Origin: BQJU01 sp965229635
Lineage (GTDB): Bacteria > Bacteroidota > Bacteroidia > Chitinophagales > Saprospiraceae
Assembly (NCBI GenBank): GCA_965229635.1
Contig: OZ245894.1
Span: 496,001-560,000, forward strand
Direction of reading: 5' to 3'
Length of the DNA stretch: 64,000 nucleotides
The position numbers were made by a program, and so were the translations under genes. Of the stretch, positions 36,301-45,284 are shown one piece after another. Position 1 is the first letter of the stretch. Each line of letters starts with the position of its first letter. Below the pieces are notes generated by a model. That model was not told the origin of the DNA. It saw only the letters and a list, made by a program, of their open reading frames with translations, and ran no database searches.

Positions 36301-39300
36301 GTTGTACCGAGTGGAAGTCTGGATTTGACAGCTACGCCAAACCCGGGTTCTTGTGCAGAGCCAGGCTCTATCTGGATTGATATTGATGGGGGAGCTCCGG
36401 CTTATACCATTAATTGGAGTGGACCGGTAAGTGGATCGCAGATAACCAATAGTGATAGCTATGAAATTACCAACTTGCCTTCCGGCACCTATTCGATTAC
36501 CGTGGAGGATGGCAACTGGTGTTCGGATTATCAGGTAGTGCAGCTGGAAAACTCCAGTGGAACACTGCAGATGGTCATCCTGCCATTGCCAGGAGATTGT
36601 GGTCAAACCGGATCATTGTGGATTGATGTATTCCACGGTGCAGGGCCTTATCACTTTACCTGGTCGGGACCGGTTTCCGGATCAACAACAACCTATAATA
36701 GCGGGTTGGATATACCCAATCTACCTTGTGGCACCTATGTGGTCACCGTAACGGACAACAACGATTGTTCTACCACCCAAACCGTAGTACTCGATTGTGG
36801 CGGTGACCTTGAAATTGAAGCCAATGCTCAACCTGGAGACTGTGGACAACCTGGCTCCATTTATGTGCATATCAATGGTGGAGATCCCAATTACCACATC
36901 ACCTGGAACGGACCAAACTCCGGCTCGGTAAGTGTGAACTCGCCAAATTATATCATTCCGAACCTGCCAAGCGGAAACTATACCATTACGGTAACGGATT
37001 CCAATGGCTGTACCGATACCATCACCATCTATCTGAATAATGATCAGGGCGGTTCGCTCGATCTTGACGCGGAAGGACTGAGTGGTGTGTGTGGTCAGTT
37101 GGGTGGCATTTGGCTGGATATCATTGGCGGCAGCGCACCTTACCATGTGACATGGACGGGCCCACAAAGTGGATCGCTGACCACCAATAATAATGGTCTT
37201 GCTATTCAAAACCTGCCGGGTGGTACCTACACCGTGACGGTAACTGATTACCATGATTGTAGCGGTAGTGTGAGCGTTACTGTTTACGTTCAGGAAGGCG
37301 ACTTCCACATCAGCAGTGATGCAGTGAATGGGGTTTGTGGACAGAATGGCTCCATCTGGATTGATATCTACGGGGGTGATGCACCGTACCACATTACCTG
37401 GACCGGACCAAGCTCAGGCTCAGTGACCATCAATCAGGATTACTACAGCATTCCGAACCTACCTGGCGGTGATTATACCGTGACGGTAACAGACGATAAC
37501 GGTTGTACCGAAACGGATTATCTGCATATTTACATTTACGAAAGTGATCTGTACATCAGTGCGGATGTAGTGAATGGGGTATGTGGTCAGAACGGTGCCG
37601 TTTGGATCGACATTTACCAAAGTGAAGGACCGTATACCATTAGTTGGGTAGGTCCAACCAATGGCTCGGTGACCATTACTCAGGATTATTACAGCATTCC
37701 CAACTTGCCAGCTGGCACCTACTCTATTACGGTGACTGACGGCAATGGTTGTTCGGTAACGCAGACCCGTACGGTGTACATTTACGAAAGTGACCTGTAC
37801 ATCAGCACCGATGCAATAAATGGGGTTTGTGGCCAAGATGGTGCCATTTGGGTAGATATTTACGATAGTGAAGGACCATATACGATCACCTGGACCGGAC
37901 CTGAGTCTGGTAGTGTAACCATCACCCAGGATTATTACAATATTCCTGGCCTGCCAGGCGGTGACTACACCGTTACGGTTGAGGACGATAATGGCTGTAC
38001 GGTATCACATACACTCCATATTTACATTTACGAAAGTGACCTGTATATAAGTGCGGATGTAGTGAACGGTGTTTGTGGTCAGAACGGTGCCGTTTGGATC
38101 GACATTTACCAAAGTGAAGGACCTTACACTATCAGCTGGACTGGCCCGGTATCTGGTTCTGTGACGATCAATCAGGATTACTACAGTATTCCAAACCTGC
38201 CTGCGGGTACCTATTCCATTACGGTAACCGATGGCAATGGCTGTTCCGTTACGCAGACCCGCACCGTATATATTTACGAAAGTGATCTGTATATCAGTAC
38301 CGATCCCGTTAATGGCATTTGTGGAGAAAATGGTTCCATCTGGATTGATATCTATGATGGCGAAGGACCATACACCATTACGTGGACTGGACCGGTATCT
38401 GGCTCGGTGACCATTAATGAGGATTACTACAGCATTCCCAATTTGCCGGCCGGTGATTATACCGTGACGGTGACGGATAGCAATGGCTGTTCTGATACCC
38501 ACGTCCTGACCATCTTCATCTATGATGGCGACGTTGAAATCCATGCTTCCCTGATTTATAATGAGTGTGGACAGTACAACACCATTTGGGTAGACATCTA
38601 CGGTGGAGAAGGCCCTTATATTATCGAGTGGAGTGGTCCGGAATCCGGAACAGTAACTCCATCTGATAATGCTTACGAGATTATGGATCTGCCTCCGGGT
38701 ACCTACTGGATCAAGGTAACCGATGCCAATGGCTGTATGGACGTCGTGGAAATCATTGTGTATCCTGCACCAATGAACCTGTTGCATTTGAATCCAATTA
38801 GTGGATTGTGTAATGAAAATGGAGCGATTGAAGTGACCATTACCGGCGGTACACCTGATTATCAAATCGGCTGGGCCGGACCATCATCGGGTTCAACGAC
38901 CATTAGCGATACCTTCTACACCATTTCAAACCTTCCTGCCGGTAACTATACCGTTACCCTTCAGGATGCCAATGGCTGTACCGATGTAGAAACAACCATC
39001 GTTACCGAAGGTGAAAGCGATGTGGATGTGTATACCACCGCCAATAATGGCGTTTGTGATGAAAATGGCTCCATTGATGTAGAAGTGAGTGGTGGTTCAC
39101 CAAGTTATACCATTACCTGGACCGGACCGGAATCTGGTTCTACAACCATTAATAACAACAATTACGAAATCACGAACCTTCCTGCTGGCACCTATACCAT
39201 TACGGTAGAAGATGCCGAAGGATGTGACGATAGCGAAAGCGAAGTGATTACCATTCTCGAAAATGACCTGGATGTGAATGCCACACCAATGATCGGTGAT

Positions 39301-42165
39301 TGTGACGATGACGGATCAGTGTATGTAAGTATCACGGGCGGACAGTCGCCTTACACCATCATGTGGGGAGGACCAACTTCGGGCAGTACTACCCAGAATG
39401 GCACTGGATTCAATATTCCAAACCCAATGCCGGGTACATACAACATCACGGTTACAGATGCCAATGGCTGTAGCAATGCGGCCAACGTGACGCTCAATGC
39501 ACCGGAAGGTACGCTGGATGTTGATCCCACTCCTTACAATGGACCATGTGGTGGCTTGGGTAATATCTGGCTGGACTTCAATAGTGGTTCACCAACGTAT
39601 ACCATCACCTGGACCGGACCGGTAAGTGGTTCACATACCACCAATGAGAACTTCTATGATATCCTCAACTTGCCTACCGGTAGTTATACTGTGACAGTAA
39701 CGGATATCAACGGATGTGTTTTCACCGAGATCATCGTCATTACCACAGTCATTGACAACCTGGATGCAGATCTGCAGGCCAGCAATGGTGGTTGTGGTGT
39801 TCCTGGTTCGATCTACTTCAGCATTTCCGGTGGAACGGCGCCATTCAGCATCAGCTGGACCAGCTCCAACTCCAACGGAACGCAGATTACCAATAACAAC
39901 AACTATACCCTCACCAACCTGCCCACCGGTATCTATCAAATTACGATTACCGATGTGAATGGTTGTGAAGAACACTTGAGTGTGCAGTTGCTGAATACGT
40001 CTAATAACCTGGTGGTTTATCCAACGGTTTCCCACCCAACTTGTACCACTTCCGGTGCAATTGGCCTGGTGATCAACGGAGGAACGCCAGACTTTGACAT
40101 CACCTGGGACGGACCAACCAGTGGTTCTGCCTCAGTGAGCGCCAACAACTACATCATTCCCAACCTGACGGGTGGAACCTACACCGTGACCATTATTGAT
40201 GACGGCGGTTGTTCCTGGACACAAAACCTATATCTGGACAGTTCTGTTGACAGTCCGATGGTAGGCTTTGATGCTTCAGTAACCAATCTGAGTGTGACCT
40301 TCACCAATCAGTCGGCTATGGGAACCTACCACTGGGACTTTGGTGACGGCAATACCTCTTCCGAGGAACATCCGATCCATACCTACGCAGCACCGGGCAC
40401 CTATCAGGTATGTCTGACCGTGACCAATGCCTGTGGTACCAATACCTACTGTGAAGATGTAGAAGTGACCATGCCGGGTAGCATTGTTATGCTTGACCTT
40501 GGAGAAGCTGCCGGTGCATCGGGAGCTATTGTTCAGGTGCCGGTGTATGTGTACAACTGTAACCTGATGGTTTCTCTGGCGGGATCATTTGATGTAGAAA
40601 ATGATAACATTGCTGAACTCGTTGGTGTAAGCCCTGGAGTAATTACTCCGCAGTACAATGTGAATAACGGAACCTTCAATTTCTATAGCAATACCGGACA
40701 AGGTGTTACGCTGCAAACAGGAGATATTCTGTTCTATCTGCAGGTGCAACTGACCGGAAACGGAGGCGATGAGTCTGACCTGATGTTCGCCGATTCGCCG
40801 CTGGCGATTGAGGTGGGAGGTATGACCAATGGTGTACCAACTGTACTGCAACACTCTACGTTGGACGGTCAGGTATCGATTGCCACTACGGGTATCATTG
40901 CCGGTACCGTAGAAACCTGGGAAGGTGAAGCACTGGAAAGCACAACCATTACCATTAATGGCAACAACACCAACCTGGAAGAAGTAACCAATGCAAACGG
41001 TCAGTATACCCTGCCCGATCTGCAACTGGGTGAAATGTACACCATCTCTGCCGACCGCGATATGTCGCCGAGCAATGGCTTGTCAACTTACGCCCTGTTT
41101 ATCGGTCAGCGCTTCATCCTGGGTATGGAGCCACCACAAATCTTCTCTCCGTACCAGATCATTGCGGGTGATGCCAACTGTAATAATGGCTTTACTACGC
41201 TTGACTTGTTTATCATCCAGCAATTGATTATTGGTGCGACAGATGAGTTTGCACAATGTCCATCCTGGGTATTTGTTGCCGAAGGCAGCTATATGCCAAC
41301 GGACTTTGATGCGTACAACGTATTCCCGTACAACCACGAATCAACCATGATGGTCATGCACGATACCAGTGCCAACTTTATTGGTGTGAAAGTGGGCGAT
41401 ATTCTGGGAGAAGCCAGTCCGACACCATTTATGGATGAGGAAGTGGATGACCGCAACGATGAAGAATTGTTCTGGCAAACCGGCAATCAGCAAGTTGCCG
41501 AAGGCGAGTACTTCGATATACCGGTAACCAGCAGCAACTTTGATGCGGTAGTGAGTTACCAGTCAGGTATTTCATTTGATAAGCATCGCATGAGCTTTGT
41601 GGAATTCATTCCAAGCCAAACCGAAGCCTTGTCAAATGTAGTGATTGGTACCAATGCCACAGACGAAGGCGAATTGCGACTGAGCTGGTTTAGCCTTGAC
41701 GGCAATGAGTACGCCGCTGCAACCAATGAAGTGCTCTTTACCTTGCGCTTCCGCGCCGAAACTGACATCGACGACCTGACCGGGTTGATCGAAATCAGTG
41801 ACCGCTACCTGCAGCCGGAAGCCCACAACCAATTGGGTGAGGCCAGCGATATCGTGATGGAAATTACTGATCTGACCACAACTGATATCAATGATGAAGT
41901 AGCGATTGGTTACCGCTTATACCAAAACCAGCCAAACCCATTCGTTCACGCTACTACTATTCGTTTTGATCTGCCCGAGGCAATGGAGGCTGTATTGACC
42001 ATCCATGACAATCTGGGTAAAGTGATCAAGCGCATTGAGGGAGACTTCATCGCCGGACAAAATACCATTACGCTCGATGATCTGTACCTGGAAGGTGGCG
42101 TGTATTACTACACCTTGACCGCCGGTAAGTTTGCAGATACGAAGAACATGGTTATACTGAAATAG
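33340..42165 (+). CDS. Giant SprB-repeat surface adhesin with Kazal, cohesin/dockerin-like, PKD and type IX sorting domains
   Basis: 2941 residues. Approximate order: signal peptide (1-27); dockerin-like Ca-binding pair (GDVNNSGEVTSMDLLYW and DANGDGKINLADMDDAI, 30-110); cohesin-like domain (128-282); four Kazal-like domains (282-488, pattern PVCGCNGVTYxNxCxA); two PPC-like domains (489-745); nineteen SprB-like repeats of about 82 residues (746-2304), each with a conserved Cys early and a GC near residue 67; PKD domain (2305-2390, HWDFGDGNTS); second cohesin-like domain (2385-2520); carboxypeptidase-regulatory-like and dockerin-like parts (2520-2635, GDANCNNGFTTLDLFIIQQL); third cohesin-like domain (2705-2845); type A type IX sorting domain (2865-2941, YQNQPNPF...GVYYYTL). 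SprB is the mobile gliding adhesin of Flavobacterium. This protein should be secreted by the type IX system and anchored at the surface. A terminator follows, then a second adhesin and PorP/SprF. Confidence 0.93.
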   Translation: MNMSKTLTLTLSVLFFFLGFSGTLQSQMIWPGDVNNSGEVTSMDLLYWGIGYSAAGPQRPNASSNWVAQPMGTAWGQNLPGGINYAYADANGDGKINLADMDDAIEQNLHQTHGFVVPDNIPAEGIEGINPEISLISSVNQVTPGTQLDFEVRLGTNLLPVTDFYGMLFTINFTEEFTQGTPTFEKEPAWWVGPGAGQARMMTHHNADDGAMEVAITRINQQNVTGSGVIGTFSVTIANMNPANLPAQFEIVIEDMMVVNKDMDVTPLSTEKLRVAIIENLTTTDCPDIVDPVCTPDGVTYLNSCWAEADGQTVYTSGTCFGDCLDPWLIDAQPDCEDNYEPVCGCNGETYINECYAEEAGVLSFVPGPCSGNNDCYDPTLVLTSAGTTLDEDNGEISINCPTTYNPVCGCNGVTYTNPCEAEASGITYYTQGTCNTSCVDASQMEPDAVCPTIYDPVCGCNGVTYSNDCFADAAGVVSYTPGPCGGSSPWCAEAMPIQCGDFLANESTVGTGNQITYYPGCSPYAFQGPEKVYVLNKTTAGDLQIGLEITTPGLDLDIFLLTGNCNQLTCLESSTTNNSQTNNEGIVLEDAPIGIYYIVVDGQFANSAGNYRMEVNCGYLDCSDAQPLNCGQTYQGNNINGNDDVSLYGCGNVLNVENNGPEVVHTFTVTEAGPVDIFLSNLSANLELFLLASCDRGDCLNYSQNSGTGNEHINAYLSPGTYYVVVDGYNGATSNYNLLVNCTSYCNFGLEDADVTAADCGHSNGSITISSWGGSPGYLVYYSGPISGSFYTYSNTCTLYNLPAGTYTITKVDANGCADTITVVVPGNGGLITYITDSNASCGSGGSLHLNIQNGQAPYTVYLSGTVNTVLTSNSSSFNIPNLPAGPYTVQVVDAYGCSSYNTITIDQSGGSFTYNATPYGGDCGELGYIHIETWGGVPPYNIQVSGPASGSATTNSSSFNIINLPGGTYTVTIEDGNWCTHTEVIVVPSGSLDLTATPNPGSCAEPGSIWIDIDGGAPAYTINWSGPVSGSQITNSDSYEITNLPSGTYSITVEDGNWCSDYQVVQLENSSGTLQMVILPLPGDCGQTGSLWIDVFHGAGPYHFTWSGPVSGSTTTYNSGLDIPNLPCGTYVVTVTDNNDCSTTQTVVLDCGGDLEIEANAQPGDCGQPGSIYVHINGGDPNYHITWNGPNSGSVSVNSPNYIIPNLPSGNYTITVTDSNGCTDTITIYLNNDQGGSLDLDAEGLSGVCGQLGGIWLDIIGGSAPYHVTWTGPQSGSLTTNNNGLAIQNLPGGTYTVTVTDYHDCSGSVSVTVYVQEGDFHISSDAVNGVCGQNGSIWIDIYGGDAPYHITWTGPSSGSVTINQDYYSIPNLPGGDYTVTVTDDNGCTETDYLHIYIYESDLYISADVVNGVCGQNGAVWIDIYQSEGPYTISWVGPTNGSVTITQDYYSIPNLPAGTYSITVTDGNGCSVTQTRTVYIYESDLYISTDAINGVCGQDGAIWVDIYDSEGPYTITWTGPESGSVTITQDYYNIPGLPGGDYTVTVEDDNGCTVSHTLHIYIYESDLYISADVVNGVCGQNGAVWIDIYQSEGPYTISWTGPVSGSVTINQDYYSIPNLPAGTYSITVTDGNGCSVTQTRTVYIYESDLYISTDPVNGICGENGSIWIDIYDGEGPYTITWTGPVSGSVTINEDYYSIPNLPAGDYTVTVTDSNGCSDTHVLTIFIYDGDVEIHASLIYNECGQYNTIWVDIYGGEGPYIIEWSGPESGTVTPSDNAYEIMDLPPGTYWIKVTDANGCMDVVEIIVYPAPMNLLHLNPISGLCNENGAIEVTITGGTPDYQIGWAGPSSGSTTISDTFYTISNLPAGNYTVTLQDANGCTDVETTIVTEGESDVDVYTTANNGVCDENGSIDVEVSGGSPSYTITWTGPESGSTTINNNNYEITNLPAGTYTITVEDAEGCDDSESEVITILENDLDVNATPMIGDCDDDGSVYVSITGGQSPYTIMWGGPTSGSTTQNGTGFNIPNPMPGTYNITVTDANGCSNAANVTLNAPEGTLDVDPTPYNGPCGGLGNIWLDFNSGSPTYTITWTGPVSGSHTTNENFYDILNLPTGSYTVTVTDINGCVFTEIIVITTVIDNLDADLQASNGGCGVPGSIYFSISGGTAPFSISWTSSNSNGTQITNNNNYTLTNLPTGIYQITITDVNGCEEHLSVQLLNTSNNLVVYPTVSHPTCTTSGAIGLVINGGTPDFDITWDGPTSGSASVSANNYIIPNLTGGTYTVTIIDDGGCSWTQNLYLDSSVDSPMVGFDASVTNLSVTFTNQSAMGTYHWDFGDGNTSSEEHPIHTYAAPGTYQVCLTVTNACGTNTYCEDVEVTMPGSIVMLDLGEAAGASGAIVQVPVYVYNCNLMVSLAGSFDVENDNIAELVGVSPGVITPQYNVNNGTFNFYSNTGQGVTLQTGDILFYLQVQLTGNGGDESDLMFADSPLAIEVGGMTNGVPTVLQHSTLDGQVSIATTGIIAGTVETWEGEALESTTITINGNNTNLEEVTNANGQYTLPDLQLGEMYTISADRDMSPSNGLSTYALFIGQRFILGMEPPQIFSPYQIIAGDANCNNGFTTLDLFIIQQLIIGATDEFAQCPSWVFVAEGSYMPTDFDAYNVFPYNHESTMMVMHDTSANFIGVKVGDILGEASPTPFMDEEVDDRNDEELFWQTGNQQVAEGEYFDIPVTSSNFDAVVSYQSGISFDKHRMSFVEFIPSQTEALSNVVIGTNATDEGELRLSWFSLDGNEYAAATNEVLFTLRFRAETDIDDLTGLIEISDRYLQPEAHNQLGEASDIVMEITDLTTTDINDEVAIGYRLYQNQPNPFVHATTIRFDLPEAMEAVLTIHDNLGKVIKRIEGDFIAGQNTITLDDLYLEGGVYYYTLTAGKFADTKNMVILK
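37300..38529 (+). repeat. Five in-register 246-bp repeats in the adhesin gene
   Basis: SprB-like repeats 8-12 start at 37300, 37546, 37792, 38038 and 38284, exactly 246 bp apart. Repeats 9 and 11 are nearly identical in protein and close in DNA, and 10 and 12 pair in the same way, so a two-repeat block was duplicated recently. Confidence 0.9.
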
Positions 42166-42213
42166 AAAGACTGATCGTTTCCCTTTTGGGAACGAAATGA
42201 TAAAACATGCACT

Positions 42214-42253
42214 AAGCCCGGACGTTCTCAATTGAGCATGTCCGGGCTTTTTA
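42214..42253 (+). terminator. Terminator after the giant adhesin gene
   Basis: AAGCCCGGAC (42214-42223) pairs perfectly with GTCCGGGCTT (42240-42249), followed by TTTT. It is 48 bp after the adhesin stop and 28 bp before the next gene, so the second adhesin probably has its own expression. Confidence 0.9.
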
Positions 42254-42281
42254 GAGTATATTTTAGATCCACATACAACCA

Positions 42282-44183
42282 ATGAGAAAATTAACATCTA
42301 CCTTTCTACTGCTGGTGGGAGGCCTTTGCCTTTTATCCGGTCAAAGTGTGCGCCTCAGCCTTCCGGAGATTGACACTCAGCCCGGTGAAGAGATACAGCT
42401 GGGCATCACCACCGAAGGCTTTGACTCCATCGTGAGCATGCAGTTTTCCATCAACTGGGATGAAACCGTCATCGAATACCTTTCATACGAATTAGCGGAT
42501 TTAAATCAGGTGGCCATCGGCGACTTTCAGGCCGACCAGGGCGAATTGCGTCTGTCCTGGTTTGGGCCGGAAGGGGTTGGCGTCAGTTTACCGGATGGTA
42601 GTACCATTGCCAATATCAACTTTTCCGTGATCGGTGATTTTGGTGACGAAACGCCGGTGGAGATTACCAATATCCCGCTGGTCATTCAAATCTTTCAGGA
42701 AACCACCACACCGGGTATTTTTGACTCGGTGATGTTGGTGCAGGATACCGGTTTGGTGCGCATCATTCAGCCGGGTACATTTACGCTTCAGGCCAATGAT
42801 TTAAGTTGCAATGGCGATTCTACCGGCAATATTCAAACCAGCATTGCCGATCCCGATTCTTATACTTACAACTGGACCGGACCGGATGGCTTTACCTCCA
42901 CCGCAGCCGATATTAATAACCTGGTAGCCGGTGAATATGGCCTGACGGTAACCGATAGCGAGGGGGAAGTGATCTATTCCGATTTGATTACCCTTACGGA
43001 ACCACCGCCCTTGCAACTCAATGACCTGGAAATCGGCGTGGCCGATTGTACGATCGGCGATGGCACAATCAGCTTTTCTGTTTCCGGTGGGGTTATGCCC
43101 TACACCTACGATATCGGCGATGGCCCGGTAGATGATCCTGCTTTCGCAAATCTGGCTCCGGGCGATTATTTTTTGACGGTGACGGATGGTAACAATTGCG
43201 AGTTGTTGGATACCTTGACTGTCACTTCCACCAACGGGCCGCAACTGGATTTGGGGGGAGAATTATTACTTTGTGGTGGAGAAAACGCCGTGCTTGATCC
43301 CGGCCAGCACAGCAGCTATTTGTGGTCAAATGGGGCCACTACGCCAACCCTGACGGTGAGCAATCCTGGCTCCTATAGTGTGACCGTCACCAATGACCTG
43401 GATTGTGAAGCCACGGACCAGGTGGTCGTTACTGTTTCACCCGATGCAGAAGTGATGGTTGGCAATGACTTTCTGGAAGTTTGCCAGGGCGACAGCCTGC
43501 AACTGATGATTTCCGGTGGTGATACCTACCAATGGATTGATCCAAGTAATACCTTAACCGCACTGGATATTCCCAATCCGATTGCCTTTCCGGAGGATAC
43601 CACGACCTATACCATAATTGTGGAAAACAGCTGCAATGCCGATACCGCCGATCTGGAGGTGGTCGTCTTTCCCATTGTGGCTACTGCCGGAGCGGACACC
43701 TGTATTGCCGAGGGCGGGTTGGTCAAATTTAACGCCAGTGGCGGTGTAGCTTACGAATGGGCGGATGCACCGTTTCCGGTGAGCAATATTGCAATTCCTG
43801 ATCCCGTGGCACAACCAACGGATAGTACCTTGTATTCCGTCATCATCACCGATGCCAATGGCTGTGTAACCCGGGATTCAGTCATCGTCCTGGTGGGCTC
43901 TGACCCGATGACGAGCATCAAGGCCATTAATTTGATCACGCCAAATGGTGATGAAAAGAATGATATACTGGAATTTACCAGCCTCACTAAATTTGGGGAA
44001 AACAGCCTCAAGGTCTACAACCGCTGGGGCGATCTGGTGTACCAAAAAGTCAATTACCAGTCGGATGATGAACGCTTCGACGGCACCTACAAAGGACAGC
44101 CGTTGCCAGCCGGAAATTATTATTACGTACTCGCCTTCCGCAGTGGCGAGATCAAACAAAAACTGACCATTCTTCGGGATTAA
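42282..44183 (+). CDS. Type IX secreted protein with cohesin-like, SprB-like and gliding-type C-terminal domains
   Basis: 633 residues. Signal peptide 1-21. A cohesin-like domain (about 22-150) has a SMQFSINWDETVIEYLSYE start like the third cohesin-like domain of the previous gene. Two SprB-like repeats follow (about 163-320). Ig-like domains occupy about 320-540 (NPGSYSVTVTNDLDCEATDQVVV). The C-terminus, about 550-633 (INLITPNGDEKNDILEF..LKVYNRWGDLVYQ..PLPAGNYYYVL), is the gliding motility-associated, type B sorting domain. PorP/SprF starts 23 bp downstream; proteins with type B domains usually need a PorP/SprF partner for secretion or attachment, so the pair is functionally consistent. Confidence 0.92.
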   Translation: MRKLTSTFLLLVGGLCLLSGQSVRLSLPEIDTQPGEEIQLGITTEGFDSIVSMQFSINWDETVIEYLSYELADLNQVAIGDFQADQGELRLSWFGPEGVGVSLPDGSTIANINFSVIGDFGDETPVEITNIPLVIQIFQETTTPGIFDSVMLVQDTGLVRIIQPGTFTLQANDLSCNGDSTGNIQTSIADPDSYTYNWTGPDGFTSTAADINNLVAGEYGLTVTDSEGEVIYSDLITLTEPPPLQLNDLEIGVADCTIGDGTISFSVSGGVMPYTYDIGDGPVDDPAFANLAPGDYFLTVTDGNNCELLDTLTVTSTNGPQLDLGGELLLCGGENAVLDPGQHSSYLWSNGATTPTLTVSNPGSYSVTVTNDLDCEATDQVVVTVSPDAEVMVGNDFLEVCQGDSLQLMISGGDTYQWIDPSNTLTALDIPNPIAFPEDTTTYTIIVENSCNADTADLEVVVFPIVATAGADTCIAEGGLVKFNASGGVAYEWADAPFPVSNIAIPDPVAQPTDSTLYSVIITDANGCVTRDSVIVLVGSDPMTSIKAINLITPNGDEKNDILEFTSLTKFGENSLKVYNRWGDLVYQKVNYQSDDERFDGTYKGQPLPAGNYYYVLAFRSGEIKQKLTILRD

Positions 44184-44206
44184 CCCCTATTTGCGTTAAG
44201 CACAAA

Positions 44207-45166
44207 ATGAAAATTATGCAAACACATATACCTGCCAAAATTCGTCTGTTTTTTATCCTGGTCTTTTGTTCTCCAATGGTTTTAGTGGCTCAACAGCTAC
44301 CCGACCGTGGCGCCTTTTCGGAAACCGATTTTATCTGGAATCCGGCAATGACAGCCGTGTATGATTTCTGGGAAATGGGTGCCACCTACCGCCAGCAATG
44401 GATCGGTTTTGAGGATGCCCCGCTGACGGCAACCTTGAATATTCAATACCCATTTCTGGATCAGAATGCCAGTCTGGGCGGCTTCTTTATGCACGACAAT
44501 TTGAGCCCGATCAAGTCGAATAACTTTGGTATGTCGTATGCCTACAAAATTCGTTTTAAGCGCCGCGGTGCTGATCAATTGTCGATTGGCATCATGGGCA
44601 TGCTCAACCACATGTTTCTCGATGGTCTGGAAGTCGTTGTCAACGATCCGGATGATGAATACCTGCCCGGTGCGGAGGGTAATAAATTCTCTCCCAATAT
44701 TGGGTTTGGCGCTTTTTACACCAGTTATGCCAAAGATGATTTTGAGAAGAGCTTTTTCTTCGCCGGTATGGCGGTAAACCAGCTTTTGCCATCCAATTTG
44801 ATCTTTGACGAAACGGGCAGTCCCGCCAACCTCAAGCGCGCCATTCACGGTAATGCCACAATCGGATATCGATCCATTGAGGGGGATTTGTACATCGAAC
44901 CATCGGTGTGGGTGAATTATAGCGCCGTGAATATCCTCAATGCCACCTTCAACCTGAAGGTTGAAAAACAGGAAGCCTTCTGGGCGGCGCTGAATCTCTC
45001 CACCAATAAAACGTTGGCCATCCAGCTCGGCACCATCCTCAATAAGGGATTGGTGAAAAACGGCACCCTGCGCATCGGCACGATGGGTTCATACAACATC
45101 GGGTCATTTGGCAAGGTGCGGGGATTGGGGTATGAATTTTATTTGGCGTACCGGTTTGAATTGTAG
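44207..45166 (+). CDS. PorP/SprF-family outer-membrane protein
   Basis: 319 residues with a signal peptide (FILVFCSPMVLVAQQ). The start of the mature protein, WNPAMTAVYDFWEMGATYRQQWIGFEDAPLTATLNIQYPF, is the PorP/SprF signature, and the rest alternates amphipathic strands up to the aromatic C-terminal end YEFYLAYRFEL, as in outer-membrane barrels. Members pair with type B sorting-domain proteins of the type IX system. It probably forms an operon with the upstream adhesin. Confidence 0.93.
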   Translation: MKIMQTHIPAKIRLFFILVFCSPMVLVAQQLPDRGAFSETDFIWNPAMTAVYDFWEMGATYRQQWIGFEDAPLTATLNIQYPFLDQNASLGGFFMHDNLSPIKSNNFGMSYAYKIRFKRRGADQLSIGIMGMLNHMFLDGLEVVVNDPDDEYLPGAEGNKFSPNIGFGAFYTSYAKDDFEKSFFFAGMAVNQLLPSNLIFDETGSPANLKRAIHGNATIGYRSIEGDLYIEPSVWVNYSAVNILNATFNLKVEKQEAFWAALNLSTNKTLAIQLGTILNKGLVKNGTLRIGTMGSYNIGSFGKVRGLGYEFYLAYRFEL

Positions 45167-45230
45167 CCCGGTATTTTTGGTTTGGTGAAAATTTTTTCTC
45201 CGGGATCATCTGCAAAAAGTGTAGATAAAA

Positions 45231-45263
45231 AACAGAGATAGCAAAACCATTGCCATCTCTGTT
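45231..45263 (-). terminator. Terminator of the toxin-immunity unit
   Basis: AACAGAGATAGC (45231-45242) pairs with GCCATCTCTGTT (45252-45263) with one mismatch. On the minus strand it is followed by TTTTTATC, so it serves the minus-strand gene ending at 45285; it could also stop PorP/SprF transcripts. Confidence 0.75.
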
Positions 45264-45284
45264 CATTAAGAATAGTTGGAAAAA

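Noticed and set aside
35929..40035. Long antisense open frames within the adhesin gene
   Set aside because: They follow from the repeated, compositionally biased SprB coding sequence; their translations are low-complexity and match no family.
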